Assembly (NCBI GenBank): GCA_045601245.1
Contig: JAZRZH010000025.1
Coordinates: forward strand, 1 to 30,439
DNA length: 30,439 bases
Direction: 5' to 3'
From: Cacconaster sp045601245
GTDB lineage: Bacteria; Bacteroidota; Bacteroidia; Bacteroidales; UBA932
Within the stretch, counting starts at the first letter, position 1. Each line of letters begins with the position of its first letter. The translations under genes and the position numbers were made by a program. Positions 24,245 through 30,439 of this stretch are shown here, in pieces. Below the pieces are notes generated by a model that had not been told where the DNA came from, made no database searches, and saw only the letters and a program-made list of their open reading frames with translations.

Positions 24245-25333
24245 ATGGAGTACAAAGATTTCATTGACATTATCTCATTCTTTCACGACGACAAAATAAT
24301 CATTCATCCTGGGGATGTCCGTAAAACGATAAATTCCTTGGCAGACTATTGCTCAACCTTAACAAAAGTGGACATCAAAGGGTACTTGTCGAAGATTGGT
24401 AGAGAAAAGCCGTCAGAACTTCATCGGTTAAGTGATATGATATGGGAGTGCAGTTGCTATATATCGGAAAATAGAGAAAAGATATCACAAGACTATGCTT
24501 ATGGAAAGATAAAAGATGAGGTCTTTTTCGCCAGGAATGACGTGCTTATTATGGCGGACGAAGTTATCACTGATGGTGGACTTGAGATCGGATCGGGAAA
24601 AGAGTGGCAGCATCATTATTCTGGGATAAGATATTTTGATACTGAGGATGACGAACCACGCGATGACTATTACTCTGACAACGAGGAAGATAGTATTGGC
24701 GATGATGCTCAACTATTTAATGCCGAAATGGGTATGGATTGGGAAGACAGTTACAACTTATCCCCGTCAGAAATGGATGCGCTGGGAATTCCATATATTG
24801 ACAATCCATTGAATGCAAGTATGAAAAAACGCATCAAAGAGAAGATTGTTACAATTGACAGCGCTCTTGAGATGTCTGAAAAGATTATTAAATTATTTAT
24901 CGATAGGATCAAAATGCCGGATAATGACGCTTTTATGCTGACCAAAGCACTTCATTGTGCGATTGGATATGAATTATTTGGGGATGTTTCTCCGGAGTCG
25001 TTTATTTTTGGCATTTTCCTTATGGATAGAGAACTCGTAGGGAAAGTGAAGAACAAGAGTGCATGGATCCATATTCTCCTTTTATTATCAGAAGATGGGC
25101 CTTGTTTTTTTAAGAAAGGAGGTTGGTTCAAAAAAGCTTTATCATTCTGGAATCTAGAGAATGATAGCAACAAACGGATAGGTGAATTGTTTGGGAAACC
25201 AACCGAAAGTCTCATTCTAAAGGCGAAATATGTCATTGAAGAATGTACGGGTGTCACACCTGAGAATTATGATAAATACGTTGAAGAACGGTGTGACAAA
25301 AGAAAAAGAAACCGCGAGAATAAAGGATATTGA
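24245..25333 (+). CDS. Unknown cargo protein coupled to integrase
   Basis: A 362-residue protein, no family recognised. It is soluble, without signal peptide or membrane segments. A strongly acidic middle (about 135-165: DTEDDEPRDDYYSDNEEDSIGDD) separates two more helical halves, and the C-terminus is basic (DKRKRNRENKGY). The ATG is one base after the integrase stop, so translation is likely coupled. AT-rich like its neighbours. It might serve element maintenance or be accessory cargo with the AlbA_2 gene downstream; nothing in the sequence decides this. Confidence 0.7.
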   Translation: MEYKDFIDIISFFHDDKIIIHPGDVRKTINSLADYCSTLTKVDIKGYLSKIGREKPSELHRLSDMIWECSCYISENREKISQDYAYGKIKDEVFFARNDVLIMADEVITDGGLEIGSGKEWQHHYSGIRYFDTEDDEPRDDYYSDNEEDSIGDDAQLFNAEMGMDWEDSYNLSPSEMDALGIPYIDNPLNASMKKRIKEKIVTIDSALEMSEKIIKLFIDRIKMPDNDAFMLTKALHCAIGYELFGDVSPESFIFGIFLMDRELVGKVKNKSAWIHILLLLSEDGPCFFKKGGWFKKALSFWNLENDSNKRIGELFGKPTESLILKAKYVIEECTGVTPENYDKYVEERCDKRKRNRENKGY

Positions 25334-25383
25334 TTAATGGGGGTTAATATCATGGAACTATAGTCAGGATTGACAATTATGAT

Positions 25384-25391
25384 TAAATTTG
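25384..25391 (+). promoter_or_regulatory. -7 box before the AlbA_2 gene
   Basis: TAAATTTG matches TAnnTTTG, giving a leader of about 16 bases. A second match, TATGTTTG (25400-25407), ends three bases before the ATG and would give a leaderless message. Confidence 0.4.
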
Positions 25392-25410
25392 TTGTAGAAT
25401 ATGTTTGACT

Positions 25411-26847
25411 ATGACAAAGGAAGAATTGCTATTACATCTGCAGGACATCGAATGGGATGACTTTGAAGCCAAGGAAGCTCAATGCAAGGTTCCGGCCAAT
25501 GTGTGGGAAACGGTGAGTGCTTTCAGCAATACATCTGGTGGATGGATTGTCTTTGGTATCAAGCAGATTGGAAAAAAATTCGAAGTTCAAGGGGTTTCTG
25601 ATGGCGAACATGTCGAGTCGGATTTCCTTAATACACTCAGAGGCGGTCAAAAGATGAACTGCAAGATTTTTCCTCGTTCTGAAAAATATGACATTGACGG
25701 TAAAAATGTATTCGCTTTCTTCGTTCCTTCCTCACCTGACAAGCCTATATATTTTGGCGGCTCCCTGAACAATGTGTTTATTAGGTCCGGTTCCGGAGAC
25801 CGGAGGGCAACCAATGAGGAAATTTCTGCCATGCTCAGAGATCAGATGTTCGGAGTCAAGTCAGAGCAGTTCATAGATGGTTCTTCCTTTGATGAGTTGT
25901 CTATCGACTCCCTGCATGATTACAGATCCTATCTGACTGCCATAAAGTCCAAGCAGGCTTTCGAGACAGATTCAGACCAGGAATTCTGCTTTAAGACAAA
26001 CATCATCAACAAAGATGGACAGTTGAGCTATGCCGGTCTGATGATGTTCGGCAAGGGATACAGGGTGACCGCATATATCCCAACTTTCTGCGTTGATTAT
26101 GTTGAGATAGCTGGCCGGAACATAGAAGAGGCCGATGATAGATACAACTACCGTATCCCCGAGCAGGAGAATCTGTGGAATGCCTACCGTGTAATTAACC
26201 GCCGTCTCCAGACAATTGTTGACATCCCGTTCAAGTTGAACAGCGAAGGCCGCAATGTCGGGGACACCAGGCAGTATGACATACTGCGTGAAGCATTGGC
26301 AAACTTTCTCATGCATGCCGACCAGTTCAACTCGCTCAGGTCTTGCATCCATGTTTACACCAATAGTATAGAGTTTGTCAATGGCGGAGCCATCCCGATT
26401 GACTTGAAGGAGATTGAAGGTCGTGCATACACCAATCCGAGGAATCCTACCGTAGCGAAGCTGTTTCGTTTTGCGGATGTCGCCGAAAATGTTGGATTCG
26501 GGTTACACAAGATGCAGGGATGGGAGACCTTGACTGGCCGCAAGGTTGAGATAAACCGGAACATTACTAGTACAACGGTGTCTTTTGAGCTTCGTTCATC
26601 TTTGGATGGCCACACAGAAAGCAATGTAGAAAGTAAGGTAAAAAGTAAGGTAAAAAGTAAGGTAAAAACGGTTGATAGCATAAAAACGCTAATGGAAAGC
26701 GAGCCAACCATCACTATACCCGAAATCGCCGTGGCGCTCGGCATGTCAATAGGTGGTATTGAAAAAGCTATCCGGAAAATGAAATCTGAAGGCTTAATAG
26801 AGCGAGTGGCTAGCAAGAAGGGCGGTCACTGGAGGGTCATCAAATAA
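25411..26847 (+). CDS. AlbA_2 (Schlafen-type) domain protein with ATPase-like and winged-helix parts
   Basis: A 478-residue protein from the ATG at 25411 (an in-frame TTG two codons earlier is less likely). Residues ~1-140 match the AlbA_2/Schlafen DNA-binding domain (EAKEAQCKVPANVWETVSAF, GGWIVFGI, FIRSGSGDRRATNEEI). Residues ~290-370 resemble the HATPase_c_4 region of the same family (REALANFLMHADQ, IEFVNGGAIP, GFGLHKMQ). A repetitive basic hinge (SKVKSKVKSKVK) leads to a C-terminal winged helix (TIPEIAVALGMSIGGIEKAI). Such proteins are often annotated as transcriptional regulators; some Schlafen-domain relatives act in RNA cleavage or phage defence. As stand-alone cargo in a mobile element, a defence or regulatory role is possible but unproven. 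Confidence 0.85.
   Translation: MTKEELLLHLQDIEWDDFEAKEAQCKVPANVWETVSAFSNTSGGWIVFGIKQIGKKFEVQGVSDGEHVESDFLNTLRGGQKMNCKIFPRSEKYDIDGKNVFAFFVPSSPDKPIYFGGSLNNVFIRSGSGDRRATNEEISAMLRDQMFGVKSEQFIDGSSFDELSIDSLHDYRSYLTAIKSKQAFETDSDQEFCFKTNIINKDGQLSYAGLMMFGKGYRVTAYIPTFCVDYVEIAGRNIEEADDRYNYRIPEQENLWNAYRVINRRLQTIVDIPFKLNSEGRNVGDTRQYDILREALANFLMHADQFNSLRSCIHVYTNSIEFVNGGAIPIDLKEIEGRAYTNPRNPTVAKLFRFADVAENVGFGLHKMQGWETLTGRKVEINRNITSTTVSFELRSSLDGHTESNVESKVKSKVKSKVKTVDSIKTLMESEPTITIPEIAVALGMSIGGIEKAIRKMKSEGLIERVASKKGGHWRVIK
26617..26664 (+). repeat. 12-bp in-frame tandem repeat in the hinge
   Basis: Four 12-bp units (GAAAGCAATGTA, GAAAGTAAGGTA, then AAAAGTAAGGTA twice) encode the ESNV-ESKV-KSKV-KSKV hinge between the ATPase-like region and the winged helix. 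A change in unit number would keep the frame and alter linker length. Confidence 0.8.
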
Positions 26848-26860
26848 GCTTGATTTCAAT

Positions 26861-26911
26861 CAAATAATGTAAGCGGTTCCACACACTAGTGTAGGAGCCG
26901 CTTATTATTTG
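26861..26911 (+). terminator. Long hairpin after the AlbA_2 gene
   Basis: CAAATAATGTAAGCGGTTCC (26861-26880) pairs, with one bulge and one mismatch, with GGAGCCGCTTATTATTTG (26894-26911). It starts 13 bases after the stop codon and separates the cargo genes from the DUF3853 gene. Confidence 0.7.
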
Positions 26912-27109
26912 AACTTGTTCCATTCTCCCCCATCCTCATATTTTGGTCAGCGCTTTTATTATGAAATTCAACATGTTAAACTATTGATGCATCTGGTCCC
27001 CGCAAAACCCCGCAAAATAATTTCCATCCTATAGCTAACTAATTTATCATCAGTGTTTTATGTGCTGAAAATAATTTTAATTTTCCATGATACCCCGCAT
27101 AAGGAGTTC

Positions 27110-27139
27110 TACCTTTGCACTGTAACAAACGTAACAAAG
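27110..27139 (+). promoter_or_regulatory. Promoter and direct repeats of the DUF3853 gene
   Basis: TACCTTTG (27110-27117) is an exact -7 box. Directly downstream GTAACAAA occurs twice, 10 bp apart (27122-27129 and 27131-27138), probably an operator. The remaining leader to the ATG is about 30 bases. Confidence 0.55.
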
Positions 27140-27169
27140 TTCAATATAGATAATTTAACGTTTAGAAAA

Positions 27170-27511
27170 ATGGCAAAGGAAGACAAAGACAAAATGATGA
27201 TGCTTCTCTTACTCTCGATGATGTCCATGATATCAGGAGAGGAACAGAAGGAACCGCTAATGCAAATGGCCGCGTCTGTTTCGGGGCTTAATCCTAGTAT
27301 GATGACAAATGGGGATAAAAATATAAACGATGGTGGCGTCAAGTACCTTCATGGGATTCGCCAACTTGCAGATTATCTGGGCGTTAGCATTCCTACCGCT
27401 CAAAAATACAAGGATTCTGGAATTTTGGATTCGGCTATACGGCGAGTTGGCCGGCAATTCAATTTCGACGCACAAAAGGTAGATGAGGTATTCAATCCGC
27501 AGAATAAATAA
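27170..27511 (+). CDS. DUF3853 family protein (excisionase-like helix-turn-helix)
   Basis: A 113-residue protein. The N-terminal half is Met-rich (DKMMMLLLLSMMSMISGEEQ). The C-terminal ~60 residues are the DUF3853 core: KYLHGIRQLADYLGVSIPTA..QKYKDSGILDSAIRRVGRQFNF, a winged-helix/MerR-like DNA-binding motif. DUF3853 genes are regular members of Bacteroidales integrative elements, where they probably regulate excision or transfer genes. The ATG at 27170 matches family starts; the frame is open for 39 codons further upstream but this would swallow the -7 box. It stands alone, with its own promoter and a hairpin after it. Confidence 0.85.
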   Translation: MAKEDKDKMMMLLLLSMMSMISGEEQKEPLMQMAASVSGLNPSMMTNGDKNINDGGVKYLHGIRQLADYLGVSIPTAQKYKDSGILDSAIRRVGRQFNFDAQKVDEVFNPQNK

Positions 27512-27513
27512 AA

Positions 27514-27537
27514 ACACACCCACGGCAATGGGTGTGT
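27514..27537 (+). terminator. Hairpin after the DUF3853 gene
   Basis: ACACACCCA (27514-27522), a six-base loop, then TGGGTGTGT (27529-27537): a perfect 9-bp stem three bases after the stop. It is followed by AATAT rather than a T-run, so it may be a weak terminator or an RNA-stabilising stem. Confidence 0.6.
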
Positions 27538-27618
27538 AATATATCATTTACAAACAGGCAATCCTGAATGCGTTTTCACAAGAGCAAAGATAAGGATTGC
27601 CATGGATTTTAACAAATA

Positions 27619-28359
27619 ATGGCTAAAGATTTCATTCCTATTAAAATATCCACGGCGGTTATGCGAGCTATGGCACAAGTGAGTTTAAATGAATCCTTTT
27701 TTCAATCGATATTACAGATTGGAACCGGCCTGTATGATTGTAATAACCCGATCTGTGAAGATAAGCAGCTCGCAACGCTTCTAGACATAATTAATAGCGA
27801 GTCCACCGCTGCTCATGAGCGTAGAGCGAAGGCTGGCATGGCCAGTGCCGTTTGCCGGTTGGGTACAGCGAATAAATCTCATATCGCTATCCCGGAGATT
27901 ATTCCACCTCTTTTTATGAAAGCACGAACAATTGGTGGCGTGGATTTTTTGCCAAAAACAATTGCTCAGATCCGATATGTGATGCTGGTTCGCAATTATG
28001 GAATATCCGAAACAGATATATTTATTCGAGACACTCTAAAAAGATTCGAAATAAAGCTTCCTAATGATGAACTGGTTGCGCGGGCAATGTCATGGGATAA
28101 TTTCAATAGAGGTTGCAGATTCCCCCAATGTCCGGAATTTCATAAGTATTTTCTAAAACTATTACATGTGGTATCACCGCAGGAGTTAGGATATCTGGTT
28201 GACACCTCTGTTAATGTAGTTGCTAATGAACATGAAGTACGGATTTCCTGTACTCAAGAAGTTTTTGACATTATAAAAAGAGAAAAAGCCCTTGCGGAAG
28301 AATTCAAAGCGTGTTATCCATCGCATACCTTTACTTTCAGAAAAACGACATTCCGATGA
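27619..28359 (+). CDS. Unknown protein of the mobile element
   Basis: A 246-residue soluble protein, no family recognised. It is mostly helical. It opens with a short segment (MAKDFIPIKISTAVMRAMAQ) followed by LNESFFQSILQIGTGLYDC and a Glu/Arg-rich part (ESTAAHERRAKAGMASAVCR) that loosely recalls the pattern seen in some element replication or regulatory proteins; this is weak. The C-terminal end is basic (CYPSHTFTFRKTTFR). It lies between the DUF3853 gene and the iteron-like cluster that precedes parA, the place where replication or partition genes often sit. A replication-initiator or iteron-binding role is a guess from position only. Confidence 0.6.
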   Translation: MAKDFIPIKISTAVMRAMAQVSLNESFFQSILQIGTGLYDCNNPICEDKQLATLLDIINSESTAAHERRAKAGMASAVCRLGTANKSHIAIPEIIPPLFMKARTIGGVDFLPKTIAQIRYVMLVRNYGISETDIFIRDTLKRFEIKLPNDELVARAMSWDNFNRGCRFPQCPEFHKYFLKLLHVVSPQELGYLVDTSVNVVANEHEVRISCTQEVFDIIKREKALAEEFKACYPSHTFTFRKTTFR

Positions 28360-28381
28360 TAACTTATCTTCATTGCACACA

Positions 28382-28565
28382 TAAGAACATTGTTCTTAGA
28401 ACAATTTCAACAATGTTCTTATTATATAAATATATAATATATAATTATTTAATATTTATTTTTTATAAGAACATTGTTGGCCTTGTTCTTAAGAAGATTG
28501 CCTTTTAGAACACACCTCTTAGAACTGAGTTTTTAGAACAATGCTCTCAAGAACAATGTTCTTAG
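28382..28565. repeat. Cluster of TTAGAACA/TGTTCTTA iteron-like repeats
   Basis: Around 10 half-sites of (T)TAGAACA or its complement lie within 184 bp. They form palindromes: TAAGAACA-T-TGTTCTTA (28382-28398), AGAACA (28398-28403) with TGTTCT (28414-28419), TAAGAACA (28466-28473) with TGTTCTTA (28484-28491), and AAGAACA-A-TGTTCTT (28549-28563). Single sites are at 28505, 28519 and 28533. An AT-rich core of about 45 bp (28420-28465) lies between them. The layout, directly upstream of parA, is that of a partition site, ParA operator or replication origin. Confidence 0.7.
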
Positions 28566-28610
28566 AGCAAAGTTGACCACGCTTGTACAAACTAAATATA
28601 GATCGAATAT

Positions 28611-29378
28611 ATGACTAAGAAATCCAAAGTAATAGCGATAGCCGCCAACAAGGGTGGCGTTGGTAAATCCACCACAGCCGGAGCAATTTTGGCCAATCTT
28701 TCTCAACGAGGCTATTATTCTGCAGGGCTATCCTTGGATTCACAGGGTGATGTTGAAACTATCTTTAATGCTAAGATTCCGGAAACATTCCCATCGATTG
28801 TTGAACAGATGAAAGATTGCTCTGCATGGAAAGGATACACTATTGATAGCCGATTCCCTACAAGAATCATCCCTGCGGATCAGGGAATCGAGTTGCTACC
28901 AGCAGCGTTGAAACAAGAAAGTGTTGATTTTGCCGAACGTTTCATCCTGAAATCAAATTCGACTCATTGGGAAGATTTGGACTATCTCATAATAGATTGT
29001 CCGCCTTCTTTGAATGTTTTTACTAGAGCAGCCTTGATGGCGGCAGATTGGGTCATTATCCCGATGTGGCCTGTACCACTTGACATCAAAGGGACCTGTG
29101 CAACTATGGAATATGCCAACGCGATTGCGCGTTCACAAGGGCAGAACTCAAAAATTGCCGGAATTCTCTTTACGCTCGACGAGCACCTTAAGGTTAATGA
29201 ACAGACAAAGGAATCGGTAGCCTCATATTTCCCCGGATTGCCTTTTCATCAGACTATCCGCAAGACCGTGATGATGGAGGAATCAATTGGCCGTGGACTG
29301 TTCCATCCGTTGAGCAGGAATATGGCTGTAAAGGATTACGATGCTTTTGTTACAGAACTGTTAAACAGAATTAAGTAG
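28611..29378 (+). CDS. parA: ParA/MinD-type partition ATPase
   Basis: A 255-residue cytoplasmic ATPase. The deviant Walker A is KGGVGKSTT (14-22) with the signature lysine K14. LSLDSQGD follows as the A' segment and YLIIDCPPSLNVFTRAALMA is Walker B. All are typical of ParA proteins that move DNA over the nucleoid. In Bacteroidales conjugative and mobilizable elements a ParA homologue (TraA-like) with a DUF3408 protein sits ahead of the transfer genes, as here. The next gene starts seven bases after its stop. The iteron-like cluster immediately upstream is a good candidate for its binding or control site. Confidence 0.93.
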   Translation: MTKKSKVIAIAANKGGVGKSTTAGAILANLSQRGYYSAGLSLDSQGDVETIFNAKIPETFPSIVEQMKDCSAWKGYTIDSRFPTRIIPADQGIELLPAALKQESVDFAERFILKSNSTHWEDLDYLIIDCPPSLNVFTRAALMAADWVIIPMWPVPLDIKGTCATMEYANAIARSQGQNSKIAGILFTLDEHLKVNEQTKESVASYFPGLPFHQTIRKTVMMEESIGRGLFHPLSRNMAVKDYDAFVTELLNRIK

Positions 29379-29385
29379 ACATATT

Positions 29386-29862
29386 ATGGCAAAGACAAAT
29401 CCAGCGGAACTCTTTATGGGGCAGATGAAGGAAGCTTTGAATTCCTTCAATGGTTACAAGGATGACGATAACAATAATCAAGTAGTAAAGACTTCAAGAC
29501 CTCAAGAAAACAAGTCACCAAGAGACCAAGAGGGCGACATAACAAGAGAACAAGATTTCAAGAATACAAGAGACAAGGAGGACAAGAACTCAAGAGGGCA
29601 AGAGATGCGGGCAGATATCAAGAATCCTATAAGTTCTGAAAAAGCCACAGATGTTAAGAATGTGACTAGGCGTCGCAAGCCAAAAAAGAATGTAGATAAT
29701 TCCAGATTGGTCGAATCCGATGGAATCCGGAGATTTCCGGTCAATCTCACGATGCGAGAGGACTATCATATCGCCTTAAAGGTACTGGCCGCTCAACGCC
29801 AGGTGCAAATGTGGACTCTTCTCGATGAGGCTATCGGGCGATATCTTAGTTCGGAAAAATGA
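29386..29862 (+). CDS. DUF3408-like DNA-binding accessory protein
   Basis: A 158-residue protein. The first ~95 residues are a charged, low-complexity tract with repeated (R/D)xQE and DxExx segments (ENKSPRDQEGDITREQDFKN), followed by a basic stretch RRRKPKK. The C-terminal ~50 residues (RRFPVNLTMREDYHIALKVL..AAQRQVQMWTLLDEAIGRYL) look like the ribbon-helix-helix core of DUF3408 or ParB/CopG-type proteins. It is paired with parA in a seven-base-spaced operon. It is likely the DNA-binding partner of ParA, or a transfer regulator. The family assignment is moderate, since the match is judged by eye. Confidence 0.72.
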   Translation: MAKTNPAELFMGQMKEALNSFNGYKDDDNNNQVVKTSRPQENKSPRDQEGDITREQDFKNTRDKEDKNSRGQEMRADIKNPISSEKATDVKNVTRRRKPKKNVDNSRLVESDGIRRFPVNLTMREDYHIALKVLAAQRQVQMWTLLDEAIGRYLSSEK

Positions 29863-29887
29863 CATATAGTTTCATGATATTCAAATC

Positions 29888-29935
29888 CATAAATACATAA
29901 ATACATAAATACATAAATGCATAAACCCATAAACC
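29888..29935 (+). repeat. 8-bp tandem repeat (six units)
   Basis: CATAAATA occurs three times, then CATAAATG, then CATAAACC twice, in perfect 8-bp register. It is non-coding, 26 bases after the DUF3408-like stop. This is a slippage-prone microsatellite. Confidence 0.85.
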
Positions 29936-29940
29936 CACAT

Positions 29941-30060
29941 ACTGATTGTCAAATTGACAAGATGTGTTTATTCCCCACCTGGAACTAAACCGCCTGCGGT
30001 TCATCTTGCTTTTCAACCGCATAATCCGATATGAAAAGATACGTCCGTCGGACGAGTTTC
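29941..30060. other. Candidate oriT region upstream of mobC
   Basis: Three inverted repeats lie within about 110 bp: TTGTCAA-a-TTGACAA (29946-29960), AACCGC-ct-GCGGTT (29988-30001) and CGTCCG-t-CGGACG (30042-30054). Origins of transfer in Bacteroidales mobilizable elements usually sit just upstream of mobilisation genes and have such stems. The nick site cannot be identified by eye. Confidence 0.45.
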
Positions 30061-30112
30061 GAGATTCCGCAGTCATCTCATTCTAGCAGGAGCCCTATAA
30101 ATAAACAGCCAA

Positions 30113-30439
30113 ATGGAAGCTAAACAGAAATCCAAAAATCTCCCGATACTTAGGGATCAAGAAGACAAAACACTCTACAAGAAAATCTACAGAGAAAGAT
30201 CAATTAAGTTTCGCATTTCTCCAGAAGAGCAGACGTTATTGGAGAGAATGATGATCGAAGATGATTATATCAATATGTCCGAATGCATAAGAACCCGACT
30301 CTTTAAAAGTGGTGCAGGGCGTGAACTTCATCGACGAATCAGGAACCGTTCTCAATGGGATATCTTAATCGCCATCAAGAACTATATGAAGAAACTTGAT
30401 GATGACTATCGCTACATTAAACAAGTAATGCCAAAGGAT
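30113..30439 (+). CDS. mobC: MobC-like mobilisation (relaxosome) protein, 5' part
   Basis: The ATG at 30113 opens a frame still open at the window end (109 codons seen). Following a basic start, SIKFRISPEEQTLLERMMIE and NMSECIRTRLF form the ribbon-helix-helix of MobC-type relaxosome accessory proteins. LHRRIRNRSQWDILIAIKNY continues as the helical part typical of the family. MobC helps the relaxase bind and melt oriT. The relaxase gene is expected just beyond the window. The stem-rich region before it is a likely oriT. Confidence 0.75.
   Translation, partial: MEAKQKSKNLPILRDQEDKTLYKKIYRERSIKFRISPEEQTLLERMMIEDDYINMSECIRTRLFKSGAGRELHRRIRNRSQWDILIAIKNYMKKLDDDYRYIKQVMPKD

Noticed and set aside
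29846..30076. Minus-strand frame of 76 codons
   Set aside because: It reads through the 8-bp microsatellite and the oriT-like stems, and has no start signal.

Overview
The window looks like a Bacteroidales chromosome, probably a gut commensal. The signs are the TAnnTTTG promoter boxes, fimbrillin-like and GLUG-type lipoproteins, DUF2490, and a Bacteroidales-style mobile element with DUF3853, ParA, a DUF3408-like protein and MobC. The exact genus cannot be fixed from the sequence. Positions 1 to about 22,400 are GC-rich chromosomal backbone. From about 22,800 to the end the DNA is clearly more AT-rich and has the gene content of an integrated mobilizable element.

Backbone, 1-6.3 kb. The 3' end of a surface protein gene is followed by a secreted endonuclease/exonuclease/phosphatase. 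Then come a frameshifted transposase relic, a CDP-alcohol phosphatidyltransferase, and a 164-bp MITE-like element that has cut off a VOC (glyoxalase-fold) gene. A tight leftward operon follows: AAA-type ATPase, then a SIRT5/CobB-like sirtuin, then a secreted metallophosphoesterase fused to a PQQ-like beta-propeller. Its ORFs overlap by 4 and 8 bases. A divergent LysR regulator sits behind a perfect 9-bp-arm dyad.

7.27-9.76 kb is the strangest part. About 2.5 kb has no believable gene but is packed with inverted repeats. Many are spaced 70-73 bp apart, and their arms change sequence from unit to unit while still pairing. The stretch ends in about 22 copies of a 14-bp repeat that stops just upstream of the rmlA promoter.

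9.8-22.4 kb. rmlA and rmlD (dTDP-rhamnose synthesis) and a DUF2490 outer-membrane protein face an ATP-grasp enzyme. That enzyme is preceded by a GLUG-repeat lipoprotein and a 45-residue peptide. Next are a very large secreted protein joining a serine hydrolase to a metallophosphoesterase, and a two-gene surface system: a fimbrillin-like lipoprotein with a TasA/camelysin-like tail, and a von Willebrand A protein.

22.4-30.4 kb. Hairpin-rich DNA and a 56-bp perfect palindrome precede a tyrosine integrase. The integrase is followed by an unknown gene and an AlbA_2/ATPase protein (likely cargo), a DUF3853 protein, an unknown protein, an iteron-like cluster, ParA, a DUF3408-like protein, a probable oriT region and the start of mobC. 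The element continues past the window.
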